64,000 nt of DNA from assembly GCF_001858045.2 (NCBI RefSeq), contig NC_031967.2, positions 5,574,160 through 5,638,159 on the forward strand. Direction: 5' to 3'. Source of the DNA: Oreochromis niloticus (lineage: Eukaryota; Chordata; Actinopteri; Cichliformes; Cichlidae). The notes below the pieces were generated by a model. The model did no database searches and was not told the origin of the DNA. It worked only from the letters and a program-made list of their open reading frames with translations. Every line of letters begins with the position of its first letter. Positions within the stretch are counted from its first letter, which is position 1. This document shows, piece after piece, positions 49,051-63,140 of the stretch. The translations under genes were made by a program, and so were the position numbers.

Positions 49051-51829
49051 AAGCTACATCAACATTGCAGCCCGTTAACACAGATTCTCAATATTACACC
49101 GAGTTACTAAAACACAACCTAGAACATAAAATATGTGAATCGCATTATAAAAAATATTTACACTATAAATTTAAAAAAACTGTTGCAAGAAGGTATAATA
49201 CAGAATGTGGAATACGGAATCTTATGTCTGAAGGTTGTGTTTACTTGTCACAGCAACAAGAGTTTTAGTATAGTTGCAGGGAGAATGGAAGGAATGATTT
49301 CCTGAAGGATTGTTTATGGCAGTGTGGTTAAATATATATATATGTTAACATATGGAGGTGTCTCTTAATATTGACCATTTGTTACATAAAAAAACAACAA
49401 CAAACAACATAAATAACATGGATGGCCAGTCCAAGTAAAATCTATTTAAGCTTAAGTCTAAACATCATATTTTTGAGACTCATAAAGTTGATGTTCTAAG
49501 AGTGCTGATTCAGAACTAGAGATGAGTTTAGTCACCACATCTTAAAGAAAGCGATAAGCGTTTGGAATGGTGTGAAGGACAGAATAAAAGCTCTAAGAAT
49601 TGGCCATGCTGTGGTTTTATGAAAAATGTAGTTGGGTGTTTGAGTGAGAGTGAGGTGCAGGAGTGGGAGCTCACCAAAACCCCAAGCTGCCTGAACACAA
49701 GCTTAAATCTGAGTCCCCAAGCCAGATGGGGATCAAATCTATGGATAAAGCCAGTTGCAAATAACTGAGCAGCAACCTGCTATTTCATGTTCTCTGCTCT
49801 GATCTGAAGACTAGATTCTTCAGTCCTGCAAGGCACAATATCGACATCCTGGGAGAAAATCAAACAGTTAACACACAGTAACAGATCTCCAAAATGAACT
49901 CTCAGGAGGGGAGTGTTTTAACGCCGCTTCGCCTATAAAGCTGTTCCATAGAAACCAATTTAGAAATGACCTTTTCTAAATTCTAAACTCAGTTTTCATT
50001 AACTTGATTGAATTTTAAAAAGTACCGTATTCGTGGTCAGTCAATTACAAACTTTTTAAAATACTAAATCTCGGTCAGCTCTCGGTAGGTTGGTCATAAA
50101 CTTTTTAACTGTGGTTATTAGTTCACACACCATCAGTGAGCATAGACAGGCTATTGTGTACTTGTGAGTATTTGTGTGAATCAGGATCATAGCAAAACAC
50201 TCAGGAAAACTACAGCGCCAGCTTTTCCAAGCAAGCCCTACCAGTAACTCACGGCCCTCTTGTTGAGTGAATGAAAAAAAGAGAGATCATCAATGTGACA
50301 TGCTGGACAGGATGACAAAAAGCAAGAGAGCGAGCTAGACAGAAAGTGAGGAGAGCCATCATGTACAACCCATATTGATACAGCACTCAATAATCCCCCA
50401 TCCAATTCGATACATGTGCTTATGTTGCAAACAGCCTTAAAAGCTCAGTCTTAAATCTTTATGACTGGTGTCCTCATAAACTTCTCCACAAATCCTTTTC
50501 TCTGGGGAGACTTGCTGATGCCTCACACACAGTTTTTACTGCGAGGCATCCGATTGTATGAACCTAAAAGAACAAGAAGAAAGAAGAGTAGCATCCTTAT
50601 AAAACTCGGCCCTCTGTTTTCATTAGATGTGGTTTCCAATATCTTTTGAAGTAAACAATTATAATAATGAACCACCTTTTTTTAAGACAGAGTTGGTATC
50701 TTTCCTGCCCAATAGATTTTTAACGTGTGTGTAGCAAAAGTTATAACTCAAGTTAAATACAATAGTGATTGCTTACAGAAAGCATACTAACATCTCAAGA
50801 CAGAAATTCCACTCACATATTCAGGCAATGAGTGTGTTTGTCCAATACTTTAACAAGCAAGTGAAACTGAAATTGAATCTGACACCAACAAGTCCAATAT
50901 CTCAGTAGGTCAAATTCCCCTAAATTTCAGTATCGGCTTCAGAAACTGAACTGTTTAATGACCCCATATAAATCCATATAATTATGTTCATTGAGGGCAC
51001 ATTATGTAAATAGGTTGATCATTACATTGTTGGTCTCCACAGCATGTTGTACACTGAGTAGATGTGACCCTGATTCACCTTTGTTTGCCCGTGCTATCAA
51101 TTTGCAAGTATGAGGGGAATTCCAGCCAAGCATGTCGCAAAGTCAGGGCAAATGCCGTCCACCCACACATAAATAAACTCATTAATATGGTGGCTTCCAC
51201 ATTGTCTCACATTGCATCAAAACATAAAGTGCTGATTCAAATGTACCCTTGAGGCCCCGTAATTAATGTTATAGTTCCCCCTGCCGTTCCTGTTCTTTCA
51301 CCTTGCTCTGTTTGCCTTTCGTTGTGTCTACATCACATTTTTATCCTGACCCACTTTGAATTCCCTCATACTCTACAATTTATTACCTAAAACAATAGCA
51401 CGGTGATAAAAACATATTGCAGTGGGCTGACGTGGGACTTTCCTGTCAAGACTAAGATGAAAGAAAATACAGGAAGGTGGCAGGTGTCCCCGTACTGCGA
51501 TACAAATCACTGCATAATCCTATAATCCTTCACCAAAAGCTGACAAGGTTAAGCAAAAGAAGACCTTACCAATCACAAAGCCATAATTTTCCTTTTTTTG
51601 AGTACCAAAGAAAATCAAGCTGTTATTATATGGCCTTGATGTAGAAAACGACATCACCATCATCACCATCATCATCATCATTTGGGAGCATTTAAATCTC
51701 AAACTGGAACTCAACCAGTTTAATGTCACTATTACCCAATTTAAACAAGGGTTTAAAGTGGGCTGGAACCAGTTAGAACAGCATTCCAGCACATTCAGTT
51801 TATGAGGAATTAAATTTCATACACAGTTT
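49049..51829. other. Non-coding stretch
   Basis: No supported gene. A degenerate (CAT/CAC)n run lies at 51653-51681. Confidence 0.45.
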
Positions 51830-51945
51830 AATTCAGTTACATTAAATTTTATTTATATAGTGCCAATTTGCAAGAATGGTTAACTTAAGGCCTTTCATAT
51901 TATAAGGTAAAGAGCCAACAATGAGACAAAAACACCAATAATACA
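51830..51945 (+). repeat. Fragment of a dispersed element with TTTATTTATATAG motif
   Basis: The sequence ATTTTATTTATATAGTGCCA, then TTAAGGCCTTTCATATTATAA and GTAAAGAGCCAACAATGAG, follows the order of a common fish repeat whose consensus has CAAGGC...CTTTATATTGTAAGGTAAAG. It is degraded; the boundaries are approximate. Confidence 0.5.
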
Positions 51946-53199
51946 TACACATATTTCCCTGAGCTGAAGTCTAGCAGTCTTTTCAGCTGGTTCTAGTTGG
52001 ACAGTTCCTTATCATCCCTGTCATGTGTTTATGTATGCAGGCATCAATAAAGTTGCAGCTGTGGTACTTCAGCTGACACAAGGCAAGTGAGCATAAACAA
52101 AGTGTACGAAACAGTTCCACAAATACCACTAAACACAAACTTTCTCTGTGCAGTTTGACACAGTCTCTCTGCTGGCTAAAGGTACAGAAGCTGTATTTTT
52201 CAGTGAGAAAAGGAATTTTTGATATGTGAAAATGTCATTCTGAGATGGAGAAAAATGCAAAACAGAAAAGACTGGAAGAAAAGATGGACAGAAAGATGGA
52301 CAGAGGACAGAAAGATGAGATTTCAAAGTCAAGAAGCAACTGAATTTGGATTAGGACTCCAGCACGAACATAAAAATAATGCAAACATAAAGTTGTGTCT
52401 CTTTTTGACGCTTAGGCTAGCTTAAATATTTGCACTGTATGATAAAGCACTTGACATGTTTGGAAAGCAGTCATGATGGCTCACGTTAATCTGGAAAACT
52501 GCACAAAAAGCAGTTAACCACAAAGAAATTCTGCTGGAGCTCACAACAAAAATTATTACATGACCTGTCTGTAAGTGAGCAAATTTGCCCCACTCCACTG
52601 TTACAGCAGATTTAAGGTTTCCTCAACAGCTGAACTCCTCTTAACCCCTGAATATACTGTACCTGAAATAGTGCCTAGATTTCTGCCCAGAGTTATCTGG
52701 GATCCGATTTTGGTTGAAGGTGTAGCAGGTCTTTCCACTGATAATAACTACAAATTAGGTTTAACAGTGTAACAGAATGGACACCCTTTTATTTGAATCA
52801 ATAATGGTATGTGTTCAGTTTCTGTAATCCGAGAAAAGCTAAAACATATAACTCAGTCTTGTGCCTAAACACATCAACTAGATTTGATTGAAGAGACATA
52901 TTGAGTTTACCAAACATTTAGCTGACTGACTGAAATGTGCAGATGTTGGCACATTTGTTGTGATTTAACTTTTTCTTTTACTAAAGCATTAGTTAAACCA
53001 TGGGTAGAAAAGCTTTTTTTAACACACACTGGTAAAAACAAACATCTCATGCCAAACATCCACCCACCTGCCCACCCATATACATGCAAAACATGTTATT
53101 TATGCCACACAAACTCTTCACAGCTTGACTGTGTTTGTGCCAAACTGCACTGTATGTGTGTTATAACAGATAATACAGAAGAGGAACAGAAGCCAAACA
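51946..53199. other. Non-coding stretch
   Basis: No supported gene. A tandem pair of AGAAAGATGGACAGA-like units occurs at about 52285-52315. Confidence 0.45.
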
Positions 53200-53475
53200 C
53201 AGCAGCTGTTCTCGACTGAATGCCTAGGGGCTGATAACGGGAGGCTCCGAGACCTGTGACCCCGAACGTGCTCTGTCATTCCGGGCAGGGAGAGCATCTG
53301 AGAGTTAGCTTCTCCAGTCATGAATTATTCCATGTCTATGCCTCACTGAGTACCTGTAGTCGGCTCTGCAGAGACAGAGTCAAGGGGCTTTGACTGACAA
53401 AGCCTTTGATCCCACAACAGCCACGCACTCTATGATCAGCGTCTCTCAGAAGGAGGGAAACCAGAGCTCTCTTGA
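53200..53475. promoter_or_regulatory. Possible conserved non-coding element
   Basis: A GC-balanced, high-complexity block without repeat character in an AT-rich setting. It includes a TTTGATCCCA TCF-like site and a TGACTGACAAAG stretch. The call rests on composition only. Confidence 0.15.
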
Positions 53476-54798
53476 CATTTTCTCCCAATGAGCTCTTTCT
53501 CTCCTACTCCTGTCTCTTTCTATCTATCCATATCACTCTTTATCTGAACTCTGAACCCTGTATATCTGTGAATAGAACTCTGATGCAACAACACACTCAG
53601 ACACAGACACACTAAGCCATCTTTGTTCCCTTTTAATTAATTATAGCTCTGCCCTAGACGCATCAGTTTAGAGATGTGGTTCAGTGTGCTTAATTTTGGA
53701 TCTATAAGTGGATGCCTTGCATAGTGCTAGTGACCGTATAAGAATGCCTCTTGCTAATGTTTAACAGTCCTACAATTGTCCTCCATTTATAATAAGGCAC
53801 TTTTCTAATTTGGCAAGAAAAAGATTTATTCCGATGGTCTGTCTGATTGGTCACTATTTACAGCTGTCTGCTTTTATCAGACACACAATTCTCTATTGAC
53901 ATAGCTTATTTTTATGCTATTATCATGTTCTTTATTCTTTGTCAAAGGCTTATTCACTGTGACGTTATAGCAAAATATTTTTAATCAAGATCCAGTAGTT
54001 ATAACAGAATACACATTGACTTGCAGTGCCAGTATATTTTGATGATTTGGTGGAAAACTGCACAACGATTTCAGTTGATTATAATCTGTCATGATTCAGG
54101 ACTGGAAAGTATGATAAATGCATGGCTGTCGTAATGAAGTTCCTCTATGTAATACTGAGTACCCCAAACCAAGGCACTCTCTGATATTCTGCGCTGACAT
54201 AAATACGTCTAAAATATGTGAAATATGTGATGTAATTTCATTGAAATACATTCCATTCATTCCATATACACTCTCTATATATTTTTCATCACCAGTAAGT
54301 TATGGGTACTTGGTCCAAATGCAGGTCTCACTCTGCGGAGAAAACACCACATACAAATAACCCACAGGGGAGGACGCGCAGAAACACTTCACTTGGCTGA
54401 AAATGGGGAGTGGGCATAGCTGGCCCAATTTCTGCCTAATATTATGAGGAGTGACACTCTTTTTTTGTTTTTTTACATTTTTCTTCATTTGCGTGTTAGC
54501 TCATAGCTCGGGGAGGGGTGCTCTGTCATGACCCCAGCCCCAGCTGCAAGCTTGTACAAGTTAGCTGTTCAAACAAAAATGTTGCCAAACACAATAACAA
54601 AAAGCCTACAGCTGTGTGTGTAGCCATATGCTGCTATTTTATAACATTTATCCAGTGCAAACAAAATAAAAATTAAATAAATAAACATAAACAACATTTT
54701 GTTAAACACAAAAGACCACCCCACTTGCAGTATATGAAACCTCTCTACAAAACTGCATGGCACTCTTAATTGGAAAAGTTATAATTTCCTTATAATAT

Positions 54799-54801
<3 letters not shown>
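53476..54801. other. Non-coding stretch
   Basis: AT-rich, CTCTTTCTCTCC-type pyrimidine runs near 53490-53530, no supported gene. Confidence 0.45.

Positions 54802-54857
<56 letters not shown>
54802..54857. repeat. (GT)n microsatellite
   Basis: About 28 uninterrupted GT units, the longest dinucleotide repeat in the window. Confidence 0.97.
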
Positions 54858-54858
<1 letters not shown>

Positions 54859-54889
54859 CTATAGTACATAAAAGCCATTGTACATGATC

Positions 54890-55047
54890 TTTTTCTCTAT
54901 ATTTATCTATTTAACTTAATATTTCTCCATTTATATTTATCTCTGTGTCTACACTCATATGAGTGCCTCATGTTTGTTGTATATTTGCTGCTATGACAAC
55001 TCAATTTCCCTCTGGGATTAATAACGCCTCTCTGATTCTGATTCTGA
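54890..55047 (+). mobile_element. Retroposon 3' tail
   Basis: TTTGCTGCTATGACAACTC, CAATTTCCCTCTGGGATTAA and a CTGATTCTGATTCTGATG tail match the end of a widespread fish LINE type whose 3' UTR closes with AATTTCCC-GGGATTAATAAAG and short tail repeats. Only the tail is present. Confidence 0.55.
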
Positions 55048-56697
55048 TGATGTAGCATTCTACACCGTAAGTGTACATCAGTTTTTTTTTCTCAATTTGC
55101 ATATATTTTGCACATATTATTTTTCTGTTGTATTTATCATGTGCTGTTCTTTTTCATTGTTTCTATCGTTTATAAATGATCATTTATTCTACTATCTATT
55201 TTACATGTGAATTTCATTGTACAGGGAGACACGTTTGTTTAGTGCATACAAAAATATAGCTTTAAAGCTCTGAAACTAGAAAACATTGAGCTTTTTAACC
55301 ATTTTTTGTATTTAATGAATAAAACATTCAATTACGTTAAATTAGGTTAAATTCAAACTTTAAAATGAAAAAAAGAAAAAATTAAATATTTGATTTCCTT
55401 CAATCCACCTTTGTGCTATATACCATGAATGCATTCAAGACTCAAAAATAATGTTCATCACATCACAATTTTCTAAATAAGCATAAAAATAACATTTCAC
55501 ATAAATTCTAACTGCTTATTAAACTCTGACTGAAAGGACATGCAGAAGGCAGTCGTCTGAAAGAGTCATCGAGGCGTTTTCTTCAGCAGAGGCTGCAACA
55601 ACAAGCATTTCTTTTGTTATCTATGATCAGCTGAAATTAAGAAATCTCATTGCACTTTAACAAAACAATCTGAGTGGCCCTGTTTATGTGTAATATTTTG
55701 TTTCAGACAAGCTGTTTGCAAATGGATTTTCATTTGGGATTCATTAGGACAAATCCGACTGACCATTCAAAGTGCTCTAAAAGCCACATTGACCCATATG
55801 TTCAGCGCTTTATTCCATACACTTTGTATCTACTTGTTGATTTGAACTGGATCAGTGATTCTAAATTGTGTGATTCTAAGTTATTTAGATCAGTAAATAT
55901 GATGCAGCAAGCTGTGTAAAGCCAGCACTACACAGCTATTTCATCAACAATTTTTACCCTCAGCAATAGAGAACCTTTTTCCCCATAAGTACAACAATTT
56001 TTATTGTTGTACTTGCATTGTAAAATACGCTCAGACAGAGATGTTGATGCCTCAGCAGTGTGATTTCTCATTAATAGACTAAACAAGCTGTGGCAGACAG
56101 AAGATGCAGAGGTAATTTCATGACAGAAATCAGTGATGCAGATTTAAAACATACTTTAACTGAAATATAGCAAAAGTTCAAACTGTTCTGATAGATGTTG
56201 TTACTCGTAAAGTGTCTGCTTATTTTTATTTGTTTTCTAAATAGCATAAAAAACATTAGATGTAGCTAAATCACTAGAAATTATTAGTTAAGTTTAGCTT
56301 TCTAAAATACTAGTCTGCTGGTATATTGCTAGTTGCTAACAAAAGATTTTATGTAATTTATTATTTTAGTTTGTTAAAGATTTCTATTGCTTTTCTGCGC
56401 TTCATTCTTTGCTACAGTACAGCTTCAGATTCAAGTCAAAAGGGAGTCTATGTTCAGCAGCAGCAGCATTCTGAATATTGTTATAAATGCAGATCAGTTT
56501 ATGCCTTTTTATTGGTTTGTAAATTCTTCTTCACTGTTAAATTTCACTTTTGGGTGGCAGCACAAAGACTGAGAAAGCAGGATAGAGAGCGAGAGAGCAG
56601 GATGAAGACAGCAAAAAAAGAGAGAACAAAGAAAGATGGATAAATAAAGGGAATGTAGTGTCTATTATGCCCATATTCTTTGATGATGATTTTTTTT
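55048..56697. other. Non-coding stretch
   Basis: AT-rich; a GA-rich run at 56568-56640. No supported gene. Confidence 0.45.
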
Positions 56698-56965
56698 CTC
56701 CCAGTGTCTAGATGGGTTCTCTCTGGGTACTCCAGCTTCCTCCCACAGTCTAAACACATGCAGTTAGTGAGGTGAGGTTAATTGGTGATTCTAATTTGCT
56801 CATAGGTGTGAATGTGAGTGGGAATGGTTGTTTCTCTGTGTTAGTCCCATGACAATCTGGCAGCCTGTGCAGGGTGTATCCCACCTCTCATCCTATGGCA
56901 GCTGGGATAGGCTCCAGCATCCCCGTGACCCTGATAAGGATAAGCGAATGAGAATGGATGGATAA
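56698..56965 (+). repeat. Dispersed teleost repeat, 3' copy
   Basis: TCTCTGGGTACTCCAGCTTC, CTCCCACAGTCTAAACACATG, TTAATTGGTGATTCTAATTT, GTGTGAATGTGAGTGGGAATG, GGCAGCTGGGATAGGCTCCAG and GATAAGCGAATGAGAATGGA occur in the order of the element also seen at 33955-34255. It is better preserved than that copy and lacks the 5' part. Confidence 0.8.
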
Positions 56966-57813
56966 TTTTACATGCATTTAATGAAAACTTTGTGTGCTTT
57001 AGCACAGTTGAAAATATCAGTGGATGTTCGAAAGAACATATTTATTGATATGAATAGTAGCATTTGACAGCTCTCTTACCAGTTTGCTTCACGTCTAGGT
57101 GTCAGGATGAGTTTTCACTTCCTTTATTGAAAAATTCTGCTTTAAGTGCTTGATGATTTGGTGGACTTGCACTGTGTGCCTTAGAGACTGAAACAGTGTT
57201 CTGTATGTTTATTCTTTCTCCTCACAAATTGTTACTTAACTTATTTGGAAAAAAAATCTGGTCAACAAGATTTAGCGTTTGCCTCAGATTTGATAACTTA
57301 AGTATCCGCCCTAAAAATGGTGTATTATATTAAAATCTGAGATTAATTATTCTGAATTCATCTTAAACACTGCAATAGTTCATCCAACTATCGAAATGAT
57401 TTTGAAGGAAACATTATAATATGTACCCAACTGAAATGATGTTTACAAACATAAATGGAGTTGATACAAGTAGCACATTCCTTTAATATTAATTGCAAGG
57501 CACTGTATGCATTCTGACTGGGAGCTGAGCACCCTTAAATCTTTAAACCTAGATTTGACCCTGGTGAACACGATTCTGACTGTTGGCAGACAGTAAACAT
57601 TTATATCCTACAAAACCTTTCAAAAACACACCGAAGCCTACAAAATAGATTAATAGTTCAGAAGCAGCAGATACTGCTATCAGGAAAGGAGTTTAATTTT
57701 CCTGTTATTGCTTTTTATATTATTGCTTTAATACTCTGTTGGATATTTGATGTAGTCACCGCTGGCAACCAACAAAATGCAATGTAATCACATATAAACC
57801 TCAAATTATCTTG
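56966..57813. other. Non-coding stretch
   Basis: AT-rich, nothing recognisable. Confidence 0.45.
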
Positions 57814-57880
57814 TATTCCTTCCCATAGACCTATAAATTAAGGCAAAATACCTTAATTTATAGGTCTATGGGAAGGAATA
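57814..57880. repeat. Perfect 30-bp inverted repeat, 7-base loop
   Basis: Left arm 57814-57843 and right arm 57851-57880 pair at all 30 positions around the loop CAAAATA. The arms begin TATTCCTTCCCATAGACC. Symmetry ends sharply at both outer edges, and no target duplication or transposon end is visible. It could form a cruciform in DNA or a hairpin in RNA. Confidence 0.95.
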
Positions 57881-60800
57881 AAGTGTATGGGATTTTTTTT
57901 CAACTCTTGGGAAATATATTTCCTTTTTCTTTCTCATTCTTGTTTCCATTTCAGATGTGCAGTAATTGGGCATGCAGCTTTAACTAGATTATATAGGAAA
58001 TTGAGGACAGTTAGCCAAAAACCAGCTAAAGCTTGACTGTAAAGAAAAACAAAAAAATAACTGACTTTTTCGACAAATTTCACTAACACAAAACAAGGTT
58101 GATGCCTGGTAGATAAAAGCGAGAATGTGCATGTTATTGGCTAGGACCACCTCCTCCTTCGCATTTCTTATTCAATGTAGGAATCTTGGTAATCTGCCTG
58201 ACATACTTAAACTAGTTGAATTATGATTTGATAGAGTCACAGGAGGTGTGACACAGCCCTGGAGTTTGGGCAATTTGGTTTTTTCTTTTCCTTTTTTTGC
58301 TTGGGAAATAAAAATCTTCATTAAAACCAAAAAGGGCAAAAAAAAGTATTTTAAGCTTACTCTATTGTTATGTTATTCCTATCAGTCCAAATTTAATTTT
58401 TTTATTCAAAGCAGATCATCTGCCTATCTATCATCGTTCATTTTGATTGGTCTTTAGATCTTGATCTTGATCTTTATTGGACTGAGTGTTTTCCAGGAAA
58501 CCTTTTCCTTTGTCCAGTTTTTAAAATAATAACTAGCTCAGCAAAATTGAGACAATAATATGAAACAAGTAGAGCTGTAACTGAATATTAAACTGCATTA
58601 TAATTTTTTTGTATTGTTTCAGTATTTGCTTTTTAATTGCAGGATTGAAATTAGGCGTATATGAGACTTGACTAGAGGTTTAAATGTTGCTATCACTGAT
58701 AGCCAGCACCAAAAATGCTAGTCAGTTGAATATATTCTAATTTAATGAGTGTACAACAGCATTTACTGGATCAGAGGTATTACAATGCCAGGCAGTTGTC
58801 CCCTTCTCTCAGTATTTCTTTGAAAGGAAGCTGTAAATGAGCCAGGGTAAAACAAATAGAACACAGCCATGACTTTGATGTTGAAAAAGCAACTGTATAG
58901 ATAGGTTTTTATTTCATAGTTAGCCTGTCAAGAGGCTCAGGGTTCAGAATCTGAACATATTTTATCTCTTTAATTTTAGAGTTAAGTTCAAGGTAGATGC
59001 ACTCTGACACTGTCAAAGTAGTCCTCATAATTGGATTTGTCACCCTGAGATTTGGCACACATGAAAATTAAAATGATAAGCTTCATTTTGCAGATGATGG
59101 TCAGTCCCAGTGGAAATATGTTTATATTGCAAGTGATTAGCCGAGGATGATGTCTGTTTTTATGAGTCCACAACAAGCATCAGCAAAGCAGTAGTAAAAT
59201 TTGCCGGCCATTCCAAGTGTGTTTCTACCCCGTGGGGAAAAGAGACCAACCAGGTCCACAAACGGAATAAAGAAACAACATGAATAATTTACTCACTTCA
59301 AGTTCAACGAATACGACATTGTTTCCCCCAAAAGTTGGGATGTTTGGTGAAATCTAAACAAAAGGAAAATGCACTAAATTTCACTAAAATTTTAGAAAGA
59401 CATATTCTGAAACAGAAGATTTTTATTTATCTGTTTTTCACACACCACACACAAATGAAACAGTCAATGACACACAAAAACAAAGAGAAAAAACTAAAAG
59501 AAAGAAAGAAAGAGAGGGAGAAGAGAGTGAGAACAGAAAATGAGGCAGAGATGGACAGAGCACAGGTTGGTGTGCTGATCTAATATGTCTGAGGCCCCCT
59601 GAGAGAGCTAAGCCTATTAGCTAATAAAAGGAAGTGGAAGGAAACAAGACAGAGGTGGCCTAATCAGGTTGGCCTGAGGTATTGAGATTTAAGTAGCAGC
59701 GACTTTAGAACCCCAAACATGTAAGTCAAAGCCCTCCCTCACAGTCTTGTCTGAAACTGACACCTGGGTTGAGCTACAGAATCTCTGCTTTTCTGAACTC
59801 GAAGGAGTTTCACATTTAATTATTGCAGTGCTCTGTAAAGGTCAAATTCACTTTTCTATTTTCTCATTTCATCAACAGAATGGATAAAATAGTAAAAATT
59901 GGGAACAGCTATGGGAATGGAAACTAGTCTTAAAAGCATGAAATAAAGGCAAAGTCATAAAGAACTATTTTCAGTGAAAACAACAACAACAAGCTCTGCC
60001 TCCCAGTGTCAGTATAGGGTTAGATTATATTAGATGGTTGTTTTTTTTTATTATTTTATTCACATTATTTCACTAATTTGTGATCTTGTCTCAGTTTAAC
60101 ACAGTGCAAGAATTCTACTATACTATATTTTGCAGTGATATATTCGGTGAATTATATTTCTAACAAGTGGTGATTAATGTAAAAGAAAAGACCTCTCAGT
60201 CTGATGGAAGGGAAGCTAGTCGGGTAAATGGCACTAGAATCTCTGCAGCTGAACCACCCAGAAAACACAGGACATGCTTAGACCTGCACCTCATTTCAAA
60301 GACAGAGAACACACCATCCAATGTTCTTCTGAACAAAAAACAGTGGGCTACTTTCCCCAAAGCACACGATCTCATTCCTCATAAGGACTGTGGCAAATCT
60401 CCAACACTCAGGTAGAACAACTCGCACCTCATGTACCAAACTAATAAATCAAAGTTAGCCTGGCAAGATGTCGCATGTCTCCCAAATATCCAGAAATGAT
60501 CTGATGATGGGATCTGGTTTTGAGGATTCCACATTTATCATGTGATTAAAAAACACAAGCAATGAATCATGTGTTAAAAATAATTCCCATGTTCTATTAC
60601 ATTGTGTTGTCAAAACCACTTGATATTACCAATAAAAGTAAAGATCGTACCCTTCATTTCTTAATGAATTATAACATAGTACTATTCTTTGTCATATTGA
60701 GACTGAAAAAAAAAAACAGATGACAGCTCACCACAGGATTTTGAATCCGTTGCACTTGAGCTCTAGCTGTAAAAGCAAAAAAGCCATCTTTTTCTGTTAA

Positions 60801-63140
60801 GACTTGCCCAACAGTGTATATAAGTAAAATTGTAGGGAAAATTTCCATAAAACACTGAAAGATATAAAAGAAAAATTTGTCTAGTGTCTTTTACATACTG
60901 TAAACATGGACATTTAAAGCAAGTTTGTAGTTAAGACTCATGAGAGCACAATAGGCTGTGGAAAGACGAGTGCAACTAATGCTTCCATGCATGTACAAGT
61001 ACACTCCAGGAGAAGAAATGGCAGTTAGATCTGGCACCAAAAAAAACAAAAAAGGCACAATGAACTTTCAGGTCCCAAACAGGAAAAGGCACTCAGGGAT
61101 CTCAAGAAACACTATGCATATTTCACTTTGTGTTAAATAAATAAATAAATAAATAAAAAGGACAATCGTCATCTTCGAGGCATAGAATCCAGCACCACTG
61201 TGAAGGATTTGTCCACACCCCTTTAGTGCAGTTCTTAAAAAAACATCTGAGAAATCGCATCCAGACCCGGCATCTCAGTCATTTCAGCTGGTTAAATAGG
61301 TGACTGTAAGTAAAATTTCCAACTTTTGACTTTGAGGCAATGATTCATTTGGCATAGTCACAGGAAAAAGGGCAACCATTAAAAATTGACACAGGTGCCT
61401 TTCCAGCAGACATTTGATGTATTACTTCAAGTGGAATGACGAACTTTTATTTTGGCAGATGAATAATCAATTTTTAAGGAGTCTTAACAATTGCCTCACC
61501 TTCTTTTTATGCCTTTCATCCTTTCATGTCGTCCACGTTGCAGTAAGGTCTACTGAAGATGTCTAAGAGCAATCATTTTTTTTGCCCTCAGGTGTTAAGG
61601 GCTGTAAGTTATATGCACCTGTGTTTAATTACAGGTACATCTCTATGCAAAATAATCCCATTGACACAGTTTACCGTTTACAGCTCTAAAGTTCACAGAG
61701 TTGTGCTTTCAGATTCAGTCAGTAAGGTTGTTTGGACAGCATTTCGCAAAGAAGATGGGCAAAGACCCAAAACATACAATCAAACTAATCCGGGACACTT
61801 TAAAATCAGAAAAATTCCAAATCATTGGCTACGTCAGATCTCTGGATGTAATCAACCAGAACGTCACTTGCTGAAGACGAAAACTAAAAGCACAAAGAGC
61901 CAAGAACAAACAAAGGCCTGGCAAAACATCCCAAAAGAGCCTTCTTTTGTGTCCAGGGGTTCCACAAATTAATGGTCATAGTCATAGCCTGCAAACGATT
62001 CTCAACAAATAATTAAAAAAGTGCATTTAAGTAATAAATTAAATTCAATTGAGGCCCTGAATATAAGGGGCTGGTTTGTAACACCCCTAGAACATGTACT
62101 TAAAGCCTTAATTTACATGTCTGTTTTGGTAAATGGCTGAAAGAGCAAAAACTGTCCCAAAGTAAAAGAATAATAATAATAAAAAAAGAAGTCCTCGCCA
62201 CCAGTCCTCTTCACTTCAAATGATCTTAACTGTGTTACTATGGAGACACTGTCATAATAGACAGGTATACACTCACTATCAACATACACACTCCTTACAT
62301 TCACGTTACACAACACTGTAGTGGAGACTTGATTGATCTGAGATGTGGAATTTTACTTTTCTGTGAAACAAACGAGGACCAGTGAGTGTATGTGGGGGGT
62401 TTTTTAAGTGAAAAGAGCTTTTTTTTTCCCTTTTTTTCAACAACCACAACCCTCGAGCAGCCCCGACTCTGTCACTGTTAATGTCAGCTGCAGTTTAAGC
62501 TACATTTTTGATTTTAAAGGTTCCTGGAGACAACATAAAACAAATGCATTACCATAATCTCTTCCTCCCTGTGAAAAACATCTTTCAACTTAGTAAATAC
62601 ACATACAAAAAAAAAAAAAGGACAAGGAGACCAGCATCAACTACACAGATAGCTGGAGCTGCTTTTTGCCCCCCTAGGATTTCAACTGTCCCTTGTGAGT
62701 GTTTGTTTGTTTGTTTGTTTTGTTTTGTTTTTGCTACTCTCTCCCCCTATAGTGTGTTTCATGAGCCTAAATCATTTGTCATACTCCACTGAATATGATT
62801 GGGAAGGTAAAATGTGATGCCAATGAAGAACTATGAATAATTTAAAAGTTTTATTCCCTAACATCACATTAATAAATTTACACATTAATAAATTTACATG
62901 GTCCAAGCTATTTTATATAATTTTTTATTTTATTAGCAGTTTCATGAGCTGCCATCCAGGTCAAATTTGTGCTGTCCGTTTTTGATTTTACATGTACTTT
63001 AACACAGACAGTGACAGGAGTTCATTTTTGTGGTGCAGATTTCTTGTTGGAGTGGCTAGTCATGGGGAGATCATTTGAAATGCACTAGGCTATTGCATTT
63101 TATTTATTCTAAAACATTTCTATCTTCTGATCATGGCAGG
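57881..63140. other. Non-coding stretch
   Basis: No supported gene. Includes an (AAAT)n run at 61133-61158, a GTTT/GTTTT run at 62701-62732, a 17-base tandem pair at about 62863-62898 and GA-rich sequence at 59490-59535. Frames at 61559-61972 and 60167-60415 have no recognisable domain. Confidence 0.45.
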
